Shown here piece after piece: positions 1 to 7,579 of a DNA stretch of 10,829 nt; within the stretch, counting starts at the first letter, position 1; each line of letters opens with the position of its first letter. Both the position numbers and the translations under genes were made by a program. The stretch comes from Caldifarciminota bacterium (GTDB taxonomy: Bacteria > Hydrothermota > Hydrothermia > S141-80). The notes beneath the pieces were generated by a model. That model worked only from the letters and a program-made list of their open reading frames with translations, was not told where the DNA came from and searched no databases. Location: positions 1 to 10,829 of the forward strand of contig JALUJC010000162.1 of assembly GCA_027053375.1 (NCBI GenBank), given 5' to 3'.

Positions 1-227
1 GCGAACAGCGTGTACATCCACGTGTTCCAGACCGCCTGCCAGAAGAAAGGGTCTCGAAGAAGCATGCGGTAATTCCAGAGCCCGACGAATCCCCGTTCGC
101 CCGCGATTCCCCAGTCATGAAAGCTCAGGCGGAAGGCCAGCCAGATGGGATAGAGTTTGAAAACCAGTAGAAGGAGAAAGGCGGGAAGGATAAAGAGCAG
201 CCCTTTCCAGAGTTCCCTCTGTTTCAT
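1..227 (-). CDS. Sugar-type ABC transporter permease, N-terminal part (MalF/UgpA-like), cut by left edge
   Basis: About 75 N-terminal residues are visible before the frame leaves the left edge. The protein begins MKQRELWKGL, followed by a hydrophobic helix (about residues 9-25) ending in a KLYPIW motif. Next comes an RLSFHDW stretch, then GLWNYRMLLRDPFFW and NTWMYTLF. This order (first helix, short periplasmic loop, 'F-V-G-L-x-N-Y' segment, 'F-W-x-A-x-x-N-T' entry to the next helix) is typical of binding-protein-dependent sugar permeases of the MalF/UgpA group in the inner membrane. The substrate cannot be told, and the partner permease, binding protein and ATPase are not in the window. The ATG at 227 has no Shine-Dalgarno. 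It lies 9 bases after the stop of the upstream small gene and in the same frame, so coupled translation is likely. A GTG at 236 is an alternative start. Family call good; role inferred. Confidence 0.82.
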   Translation of the reverse strand, partial: MKQRELWKGLLFILPAFLLLLVFKLYPIWLAFRLSFHDWGIAGERGFVGLWNYRMLLRDPFFWQAVWNTWMYTLF

Positions 228-236
228 GCAACACAC

Positions 237-509
237 TCAGAGCAATTTGTTCAGGAAGTACAGAGCAAACAGGATCATCAGGATGGAGAACAGACTCAGC
301 CGGATCACGAATCCCACGGTGAGTTCGAACACGAGGAGATCCAGAGAGACGGGATGAACGAGGCCAAACACCAGGGGCTTCAGCACCACTTCTTTCAGCG
401 GACCTGCAGGCGCAAGGTTCCGCAGGATCGTATTGGTCAGCTCCCCGATCGCGAGCGCCAGGATCAGGATCACCCAGAATCGAGCTGCGCCAGGTCCCCT
501 TCGGGGCAT
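237..509 (-). CDS. Small membrane protein, DUF4321-like
   Basis: A 90-residue protein with a basic N-terminus (MPRRGPG), a hydrophobic helix at about residues 11-30, and a hydrophobic second half (about 44-88) containing VSLDLLVFELTVGFVIRL. The pattern 'helix, loop, T/S-L-D-L-x-V-x-x-x-T-x-G-F, basic or polar residue, hydrophobic helix' is how I recognise the DUF4321 family of short bacterial membrane proteins, whose function is unknown. Length matches that family (about 80-95). The start at 509 is supported by GGAGG at 514-518 with a 4-base spacer. The gene follows tRNA-Leu almost without a gap and precedes an ABC permease, so it is probably expressed from the tRNA promoter. No catalytic motif is visible and no function is proposed. 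Confidence 0.75.
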   Translation of the reverse strand: MPRRGPGAARFWVILILALAIGELTNTILRNLAPAGPLKEVVLKPLVFGLVHPVSLDLLVFELTVGFVIRLSLFSILMILFALYFLNKLL

Positions 510-519
510 CGTTCCTCCA
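510..519 (-). promoter_or_regulatory. Shine-Dalgarno of the DUF4321 gene, abutting the tRNA-Leu 3' end
   Basis: Reading leftward, the discriminator base of tRNA-Leu at 520 is followed directly by TGGAGGAACG and then the ATG at 509. The only ribosome-binding site of the small membrane protein therefore starts 2 bases after the tRNA ends. If the tRNA 3' end is cut by RNase Z after the discriminator, the downstream mRNA would carry a leader of only 10 bases holding the Shine-Dalgarno. The layout is seen directly; the processing is inferred. Confidence 0.7.
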
Positions 520-602
520 TGCCGGGGGCGGGACTCGAACCCGCACGCCCTTTCGGGCAGGGGATTTTAAATCCCCAGCGTCTGCCATTCCGCCACCCCG
601 GC
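520..602 (-). tRNA. tRNA-Leu (anticodon TAA)
   Basis: A complete class-II cloverleaf of 83 bases. The acceptor is GCCGGGG paired with CCCCGGC. The D arm has a GCG/CGC stem with GG in the loop. The anticodon stem GGGGA/TCCCC encloses loop TTTAAAA, giving anticodon TAA (reads UUA/UUG). A long variable arm forms stem GCCC-GAAA-GGGC, and the T arm has stem GCGGG/CCCGC with loop TTCGAGT. The discriminator is A73, as expected for leucine. CCA is not encoded (the next bases are TGG), so it must be added after transcription. The gene lies 32 bases downstream of tRNA-Cys on the same strand and is probably cotranscribed with it. Confidence 0.96.
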
Positions 603-634
603 CTTGTTGCCAGGGTTGTAGAGTTTATGTGTAC

Positions 635-709
635 TGGAGGCGGCGCGGGGAATCGAACCCCGGTACGCGGTTTTGCAAACCGCTGCCTGAGCCACTCGGC
701 TACGCCGCC
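635..709 (-). tRNA. tRNA-Cys (anticodon GCA), CCA encoded
   Basis: A complete class-I cloverleaf. The acceptor is GGCGGCG paired with CGCCGCC. The anticodon stem GCGGT/ACCGC encloses loop TTGCAAA, giving anticodon GCA. The variable loop is short (GTAC), and the T arm has stem CGGGG/CCCCG with loop TTCGATT. The discriminator is U73, the identity base for cysteine tRNA. Unlike the neighbouring tRNA-Leu, the 3' CCA is encoded (bases 635-637). It is first in the leftward unit, about 7 bases after the predicted transcription start. Confidence 0.96.
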
Positions 710-722
710 CCTTCTCGCATTA

Positions 723-751
723 ATTGTGAAGAACACGGATGGGATTGTCAA
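723..751 (-). promoter_or_regulatory. Sigma70-type promoter for the tRNA-Cys/tRNA-Leu unit
   Basis: On the minus strand a perfect -35 box TTGACA (751-746) is followed after exactly 17 bases by CACAAT (728-723; 4 of 6 matches to TATAAT). The predicted start is near 716, about 7 bases before mature tRNA-Cys. It probably also drives the small membrane protein gene and the permease downstream, since I see no other promoter between them. Confidence 0.7.
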
Positions 752-777
752 ACAAAAGCCCTGAACAGGGGGTTCGG

Positions 778-806
778 TGGAAGGTTCCATAAAAACACCC
801 TATAAT
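778..806 (+). promoter_or_regulatory. Probable promoter of the aminotransferase-to-ftsB operon (strong -10, weak -35)
   Basis: A perfect TATAAT lies at 801-806, 34 bases before the aminotransferase ATG. With a 17-base spacer the -35 position is TGGAAG (778-783), a poor match, so the promoter may need an activator or be weak. The start would be near 813, giving a leader of about 27 bases. It is divergent from the tRNA promoter, with about 26 bases between the two elements. Confidence 0.5.
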
Positions 807-823
807 GGGCGAAACGCTTCAAA

Positions 824-835
824 AAAGGAGAGGTG
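824..835 (+). promoter_or_regulatory. Ribosome-binding site that sets the aminotransferase start at 840
   Basis: AAAGGAG (824-830) is followed by AGGTG (831-835), together a split match to the full anti-Shine-Dalgarno. It places translation at the ATG at 840. An in-frame GTG at 777 lies upstream of the predicted transcription start and has no such site, so the extra 21 residues it would add are rejected. Confidence 0.75.
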
Positions 836-839
836 TTCC

Positions 840-2162
840 ATGCGAAAACCGGAAATCCGCACCGAATTGCCCGGACCGAAGTCTCGAGAACTGCTTGAAC
901 TGGATCATGCCTACATTTCTCCCTCGTATACCCGTCTGTATCCGGTGTTTTTTGATCGGGGAGAAGGGGTCTGGCTGTGGGATGTGGATGGAAACCTCTT
1001 TCTGGACTTCACGGCAGGGATTGCAGTCAACACCACAGGACATGCACATCCTGAGATTGTGAAAGCTGCGAGTGCGCAGATGCAGCGCTTGATTCACATG
1101 TCGGGAACCGATTTCTACTATGCCCCCCAGGCCCGCCTGGCTGCCAAACTGGCAGAAATCGTGCCCGGTGGTCCCAATCGGCGGGTCTTTTTTGCCAATT
1201 CAGGTGCGGAAGCCAATGAGGCCGCACTGAAACTCTCCCGTTACAAGACACGCCGTCCGATTTTCATCGCTTTTTATGGTGCCTTTCATGGTCGTACGTT
1301 TGGTGCCCTGTCTCTGACGGCTTCCAAAGCCGTTCAGCGCAGGTATTTCTCGCCCCTGCTTCCCCAGGTGGTGCATATTCCCTATCCGGACCCCTTCCGT
1401 CCTCCACTGGGGGCGACGCCGGATACGGTCTCAGATGCGGTGGTGGACTATCTGGAACACACCGTATTTGAGAAGCTGGTTCCTCCGGAAGAGGTGGCTG
1501 CCATCATCTTTGAGCCCATCCAGGGGGAGGGTGGGTATGTGGTCCCGCCGGATGACTTTTTCCCCAAACTGAAATCGGTGGCGGACCGTTACGACATCCT
1601 CCTGGTGGACGATGAGGTGCAGGCGGGGATGGGGCGGACCGGAAAGATGTTCGCCATTGAACACTTCGGAATCATCCCGGACATCGTAACCATTGCCAAG
1701 GGGATCGCGTCCGGGCTTCCGCTGGGGGCGATGGTGGCCCGCAAGGGATTGATGGACTGGGTTCCCGGTGCCCATGCCAGCACCTTTGGCGGGAATCCAG
1801 TGTCCTGTGCTGCCGCACTGAAGACCATTGAAATGCTGGAGGGGGGGCTTGTGGAAAATGCAGCCCGGATGGGTGCCTATTTTATGGAGCATCTCCGGAA
1901 ATTTATGGATCGCTATGAATGGATCGGGGATGTGCGGGGTAAGGGCCTGATGATCGGGATGGACCTGGTCAAAGACCGGAAGACCCGGGAAGGTGATTCC
2001 GAACGAAGAGACAAAATCATCTGGAAGGCATATGAGAAGGGGCTCCTGCTCCTGGGGGCGGGGAAGAGTGTGGTTCGGTTTGTGCCTTCCCTGACGGTGA
2101 CCCGGGAGGAGATGGACGTGGCGCTGGAGATTCTGGAGAAGGTCTTACAGGAGGTGGGATGA
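840..2162 (+). CDS. Class-III PLP-dependent aminotransferase, archaeal ornithine/GABA-aminotransferase type
   Basis: A 440-residue cytoplasmic fold-type I PLP enzyme. Visible landmarks are the N-terminal LPGPKSRELLELD and RGEGVWLWDVDGN segments, the phosphate-binding NSGAEANEAALK (N120-), AFHGRT, FEPIQGEGG, and DDEVQAG with D258 placed to bind the pyridine nitrogen. The Schiff-base lysine is K287 in IAKGIASG, followed by TFGGNPV. The C-terminus has GKSVVRFVPSLTVT. These features, especially the N-terminal block and the VVPP after QGEGG, recall Thermococcales ornithine aminotransferase and the related PLP amino-acid racemases more than ArgD or GabT. The substrate (ornithine, 4-aminobutyrate, another omega-amine, or racemisation of amino acids) cannot be fixed from motifs. 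It is first in the operon and overlaps the S9 peptidase by 4 bases, which suggests a role in using amino acids released from peptides. No arginine-biosynthesis gene is nearby. Family certain; specificity uncertain. Confidence 0.93.
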   Translation: MRKPEIRTELPGPKSRELLELDHAYISPSYTRLYPVFFDRGEGVWLWDVDGNLFLDFTAGIAVNTTGHAHPEIVKAASAQMQRLIHMSGTDFYYAPQARLAAKLAEIVPGGPNRRVFFANSGAEANEAALKLSRYKTRRPIFIAFYGAFHGRTFGALSLTASKAVQRRYFSPLLPQVVHIPYPDPFRPPLGATPDTVSDAVVDYLEHTVFEKLVPPEEVAAIIFEPIQGEGGYVVPPDDFFPKLKSVADRYDILLVDDEVQAGMGRTGKMFAIEHFGIIPDIVTIAKGIASGLPLGAMVARKGLMDWVPGAHASTFGGNPVSCAAALKTIEMLEGGLVENAARMGAYFMEHLRKFMDRYEWIGDVRGKGLMIGMDLVKDRKTREGDSERRDKIIWKAYEKGLLLLGAGKSVVRFVPSLTVTREEMDVALEILEKVLQEVG

Positions 2163-4147
2163 TGCCCAGAGCGCGTGTGACCCCCCGTACCCTGGCAGAG
2201 TTTTCTCTGGTGGGTGGACCGGTGCTGTCGCCGGATGGTCGGACGGTGGTGTACACGGTCACCCGGCTGAACTTTTCAAAGAATCGATATGAGACCCGCC
2301 TGGAGTGGATGGATCTCCGCACGCGGGAACGGGTGGTTCTCTGGAGTGATCCGGAGCGCAGGGTGGGGGGACCCGTGTTCTGGAGCAGAGATGGGAAGAT
2401 GCTGTATTTTACGTTGCCGGATGCCCGGAAGAAAAAACGTACGGTGCTGATGCGCCTGAGAATGGATCGCCCTGGAGAGCCGGAGAAGGTGCTGGATCCC
2501 CGCGGTAGCATCGTGTCGGCACAATGGAATCCTGATGGGACCCAGCTGGTGCTTGTGGTGAGCCGTAAAAACAAGAAGACCGGGAAAGAAGAGGGGCCCA
2601 GACCCACGGTCAAAGAGATTGCCCACCTGTTTCACAAGCTGGACACGGCTGGATATCTCCAGGACACACGGGAAGACATTGTCCTTGTGGATGTGGAGAA
2701 AAAGAAGAGCCGGACCCTTTTCCGGGGAACGGCTCCCAGCATGATCCACAATGCGGTGTTCCGGGCGGATGGTCGGGGAGTTCTGTTTGCCGGGAATCTG
2801 GACGAGGATGCCCATCTGGACTGGAAGGTTCATCTTTATGCACTTCCGCTTTATGGGGGGACCCCCACGCGGATTCTTGAGTGGCCTGGCAGCATTGGCG
2901 CGCTGTTCCCGCTGGAGGACGCCATTTATTTTGTGGGTGATGACCGGCACAAAGGGTTTGCAACATCCACACACCTCTGGCGTTTTCGTCCCGGAGAAGC
3001 CCCGGAGGACCTGCTCGGAGATCTGGATCGATCCATCGGGAATACGCTCAATTCGGATGTTCGAGGCGGAGGGGGCCATTCTGTGGTCTGGGATGGACAG
3101 ACCCGGAGGTTTGTGTTCCGGGTTCAGGATGGCCCGCGGAGCCTGCTGATGCGTCTGGATCCTGCGACAGGTGCCCGTGAAACCCTGAACATCCCGGTGG
3201 GTTCTGTGGAAGGGGTCAGTGCAGAGGCCGGGCGTGTGGTGATTTCCTTTATGACCTTTACCACCCCTGCGGAACTTTATGAGGTGCGCGAGGATCGGAA
3301 ACGACTTCGTCCCCTCACACGTTTCAACGAAGAGGTGGTCCGTCGGTACCGTTTCCGGGAGCCCCTTTCCTTCTCCTACACCGCTTCGGATGGAGAGGTG
3401 CTGGAAGGTTTTGTACTTCCCCCGCGGTTTTTCCGGAAGGACCGGAAATATCCCGTGGTTCTTGAGATTCACGGTGGACCCCGCACCACCTACGGCTATG
3501 CCTTCATCCATGAGTTTCACCTGCTCACACAGGAAGGGTTTGCCGTGGTCTTTCTCAATCCACGGGGTTCTGCAGGTTTTGGGGAGGACTATGCCTATGC
3601 CGTGACCCGTCATTATGGAGAGAGGGATTATCAGGACCTGATGGAGGGGCTGGAGGCGGCGCTTCAGACCTTTTCGTTTCTGGACCCCGAGCGGGTGGGG
3701 GTCACCGGGGGATCTTATGGAGGGTTCATGACCAACTGGATCGTGGGACACACGGATCGTTTTCGTGCGGCGGTTACACAACGAAGCATCTCCAATTTCC
3801 TTTCTTTCTACGGAACATCCGACATCGGCTGGCTTTTTGCCCTGGAAGAAGTGGGGGGACTGCCCTGGGATCTTCTGGAAGAGTTCTGGAAACGGTCCCC
3901 CATTCGCTATGCACCCCGGGTGAAAACGCCGTTGCTGATTATCCATTCCGAGGAAGATTACCGTTGCCCGGTGGAACAGGCAGACCAGCTTTTCACCGCG
4001 CTGAAGGTTCTTGGAAAAGAAGTGCATTACCTTCGTTTTGAAGGGGAGAGTCACGAGCTTTCCCGTTCCGGGAAACCCCTCAACCGGGAACGTCGGTTGC
4101 AGGCGATCGTGCAATGGTTCCAACGTTATCTGAAGGAGGAGGCGTAA
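2159..4147 (+). CDS. S9-family serine peptidase (prolyl oligopeptidase / acylaminoacyl-peptidase type)
   Basis: A 662-residue protein with no signal peptide, so cytoplasmic. The first 390 or so residues form a beta-propeller with PD40-like repeats (LSPDGRTVVY, FWSRDGKMLYF, WNPDGTQLVLV, FRADGRGVLF). The C-terminal alpha/beta hydrolase domain (about 400-662) carries the oxyanion loop HGGPR (H438-R442), the nucleophile S519 in GGSYGG, acid D600 in HSEEDYRCP and base H632 in EGESHEL. The triad is complete, so the enzyme should be active on short peptides. Length matches S9C/DPP5-like enzymes. Endo-, dipeptidyl- or acylaminoacyl-specificity cannot be told. The start overlaps the aminotransferase stop (ATGA). 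AGGAGGTG (2149-2156) serves the tandem ATGs at 2159 and 2162, and the second has the better spacing. Joint expression with the aminotransferase fits intracellular peptide use. Confidence 0.94.
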   Translation: MMPRARVTPRTLAEFSLVGGPVLSPDGRTVVYTVTRLNFSKNRYETRLEWMDLRTRERVVLWSDPERRVGGPVFWSRDGKMLYFTLPDARKKKRTVLMRLRMDRPGEPEKVLDPRGSIVSAQWNPDGTQLVLVVSRKNKKTGKEEGPRPTVKEIAHLFHKLDTAGYLQDTREDIVLVDVEKKKSRTLFRGTAPSMIHNAVFRADGRGVLFAGNLDEDAHLDWKVHLYALPLYGGTPTRILEWPGSIGALFPLEDAIYFVGDDRHKGFATSTHLWRFRPGEAPEDLLGDLDRSIGNTLNSDVRGGGGHSVVWDGQTRRFVFRVQDGPRSLLMRLDPATGARETLNIPVGSVEGVSAEAGRVVISFMTFTTPAELYEVREDRKRLRPLTRFNEEVVRRYRFREPLSFSYTASDGEVLEGFVLPPRFFRKDRKYPVVLEIHGGPRTTYGYAFIHEFHLLTQEGFAVVFLNPRGSAGFGEDYAYAVTRHYGERDYQDLMEGLEAALQTFSFLDPERVGVTGGSYGGFMTNWIVGHTDRFRAAVTQRSISNFLSFYGTSDIGWLFALEEVGGLPWDLLEEFWKRSPIRYAPRVKTPLLIIHSEEDYRCPVEQADQLFTALKVLGKEVHYLRFEGESHELSRSGKPLNRERRLQAIVQWFQRYLKEEA

Positions 4148-4150
4148 AGC

Positions 4151-5980
4151 ATGCCCATGATCATGCAGAAATTCCGGAAGCGGACCAAGACCTTTCTGTG
4201 GGTGGTGATTGCCGGTTTCGTGGCATGGATCCTGTTCCAGCTGGGGGCGGACATTTTCCGGCTGAATGTCGGGGGCAAACCCTGGCAGCAGGGTGTGATC
4301 GGTGAAGTGGACGGACATGAGATTCCCTATACAGCCTTTGTGCAGCAGTATGAGCGTGCCATTCGGGAATCCACACAGGTTAAAAGCCACGAACTCACAC
4401 CGCTGGATCGGAGCCGGATTCAGGATGAGATCTGGAATGAGTTTGTCCGCAATGTACGGCTTCAGGAACTTGCGCGTCAGCGAAACCTCACGCTTTCCAA
4501 CCCCACCTATGTGGAATTGATCAAACGGATCCCCCCACAGGAACTCCTTCAGGACAGTACCTTCCTGGATTCCACCGGGAAATTTGACTACCAGAAATAC
4601 CTGGGGGCGCTGGCCAACCCCCAGAATGCTGCCTTTTTCGTGAATTATGAGCAGTATCTTCGTGAGCAGATCCCTGCCCAGTTGATGCGTGCGGATCTGT
4701 TTACCGGGATTGCCATGGCGGATCGGGAGGCGCGTCAGGAGTTTTTCCTGAGGGAGACCCTGTACAAGGTCAAAATGTTCCGCCTGGTGGCCGAAAACAT
4801 CCCGGACACGTTTGTCCAGGTCAGCGATGAAGACGTGGCCGCATATTTCAGAAAACACCGGGACCGCTATCGCCAGAAAGAGCGGGTGGACCTTCTTCTG
4901 GTGGAAGCACCCAAAATTCCTTCCGCGCAGGACACCATGGCTGCGCTGGAAAAGCTCCGCACGGCGCTGGAGGAGCTCAAAGATGGCCAGCCCTTTGAAG
5001 ATGTGGCCCGGTATTATTCAGAGGACCTCTCCACCCGTGATCGCGGCGGAAAAATCGGAAAACTGGTGAAAGGGATGCCCGTCCTCTATAAAGGACTCTG
5101 GCCTGTGCTGGAAACGCTCCGGGTGGGCGCATACACCCCTGAGCCCATCCGTTCCGACCGCGGATTTCATATTCTGAAGCTGGACCAGCGAAAACGGGAT
5201 ACGTTCTGGGTGTCGCATATCTTCGTACCGGTCAAAGCTTCGGCGTCCACTCTGTCAAGGATCCACGATGATCTGGAAGCCCTGCTGAAGAACGTGCGTC
5301 TGGAGGATCTGGACTCCGTGGCAAAAGCCCGTGGCTTTCAGACGCTTCGGACAGGCCCTTTCCGGCGTGACCTCGGATTCATCCCGCGGGTGGGTCGGAA
5401 CAGCATCCTGCTTTCCTGGCTGAAGGAAGCCCGTGTGGGGGATCGGTCCCCCGTGGTCAGTCTGGAAAGCCGTTTTGTGGGTGTGGTGCTGGTGAAAGAT
5501 TTTCCGGAAGGTGTACCACCCCTTGAGAAGGTCAAAGGTCGGGTGCGCCGGGACCTCATGCTGGATCGCAAACTGGAGGTTGCTCAGCAGGTTGCGGATT
5601 CCGCAAAGAAACTTCTGAAAACCCTTCCTGTGGACAGTGTGCAGGCCCTGTTGACGGCCTATCGTCCGGAAGTGCTGGATCCCCCTGCTTTTAAGCTGAT
5701 GCAACCCATTGTGGGGGTGGGTTTTCGACCAGAGCTTTTTGGCATCGTGGCGCAGTTGCCCCTGAAGGTATGGAAGGGACCGTTCACAGTGTCCCGACAG
5801 GTGTACCTGATCAACAAGATGAACGAAACCCGTCCGGACAGCACCGCCTACAGCAAGCAATACAGGGATCGCCTTCTGGTGAACTGGATCCAGAGTGTGT
5901 TTCAGGACTTTGACCAGGAACTGATTCGTCCCGAAGGGGTGAAGGATTACCGGGGGTACGTGCTGCGAGAAACCCAGTAA
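4151..5980 (+). CDS. ppiD: PpiD/SurA-like membrane-anchored parvulin-type chaperone
   Basis: A 609-residue protein with a basic N-terminus (KFRKRTK), one membrane helix (about residues 15-33) and a large extracytoplasmic part, the architecture and size of PpiD (E. coli about 620). Residues about 45-235 are a SurA-N-like chaperone segment (VDGHEIPYTAFVQQYE, then ILKs-type helices with FDYQKYL). A first parvulin-like domain spans about 245-345 (FEDVARYYSED, RGGKIG at 298-303, GFHILKL with H340). A second, divergent one starts near HIFV (H356) and runs to about 470. The first lacks the opening 'HILV' histidine (it has DLLLV at 247-251), and the second lacks the GG turn and final histidine. The role is folding or escorting proteins leaving the Sec translocon. 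GGAGG (4138-4142) with an 8-base spacer favours the ATG at 4151 over those at 4157 and 4163. It begins 3 bases after the peptidase stop. Confidence 0.85.
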   Translation: MPMIMQKFRKRTKTFLWVVIAGFVAWILFQLGADIFRLNVGGKPWQQGVIGEVDGHEIPYTAFVQQYERAIRESTQVKSHELTPLDRSRIQDEIWNEFVRNVRLQELARQRNLTLSNPTYVELIKRIPPQELLQDSTFLDSTGKFDYQKYLGALANPQNAAFFVNYEQYLREQIPAQLMRADLFTGIAMADREARQEFFLRETLYKVKMFRLVAENIPDTFVQVSDEDVAAYFRKHRDRYRQKERVDLLLVEAPKIPSAQDTMAALEKLRTALEELKDGQPFEDVARYYSEDLSTRDRGGKIGKLVKGMPVLYKGLWPVLETLRVGAYTPEPIRSDRGFHILKLDQRKRDTFWVSHIFVPVKASASTLSRIHDDLEALLKNVRLEDLDSVAKARGFQTLRTGPFRRDLGFIPRVGRNSILLSWLKEARVGDRSPVVSLESRFVGVVLVKDFPEGVPPLEKVKGRVRRDLMLDRKLEVAQQVADSAKKLLKTLPVDSVQALLTAYRPEVLDPPAFKLMQPIVGVGFRPELFGIVAQLPLKVWKGPFTVSRQVYLINKMNETRPDSTAYSKQYRDRLLVNWIQSVFQDFDQELIRPEGVKDYRGYVLRETQ

Positions 5981-7554
<1,574 letters not shown>

Positions 7555-7555
7555 C

Positions 7556-7579
7556 CCCTCTCGTCAGTGTGTAAGAGGG
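7556..7579. terminator. Weak inverted repeat at the convergent ftsB / metalloprotease end
   Basis: CCCTCT (7556-7561) and AGAGGG (7574-7579) can form a 6-bp stem with a 12-base loop at the point where the two operons converge. Neither strand has a T tract after it, and the right arm lies within the last codons of the metalloprotease gene. It is the only candidate structure at this junction, but a poor intrinsic terminator. Confidence 0.2.

Noticed and set aside
354..790. Open frames on both strands across the two tRNA genes
   Set aside because: They are explained by the structured tRNA sequence. The translations contain typical tRNA-derived peptides such as GAGLEPAR and NRTPVRG, a known annotation artefact.
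777..839. Longer aminotransferase start (GTG at 777)
   Set aside because: The extra 21 residues would be encoded across the predicted -10 box and upstream of its start point. The strong ribosome-binding site sits before 840, and family members begin near that point.
2276..4858. Open antisense frame of about 860 codons opposite the S9 peptidase and the start of the ppiD-like gene
   Set aside because: Both sense genes lie in the same frame register, so third-position GC bias keeps stops out of one antisense frame. The translation is rich in His, Pro, Gly and Arg, shows no domain, crosses a gene boundary and has no matching promoter or ribosome-binding site.
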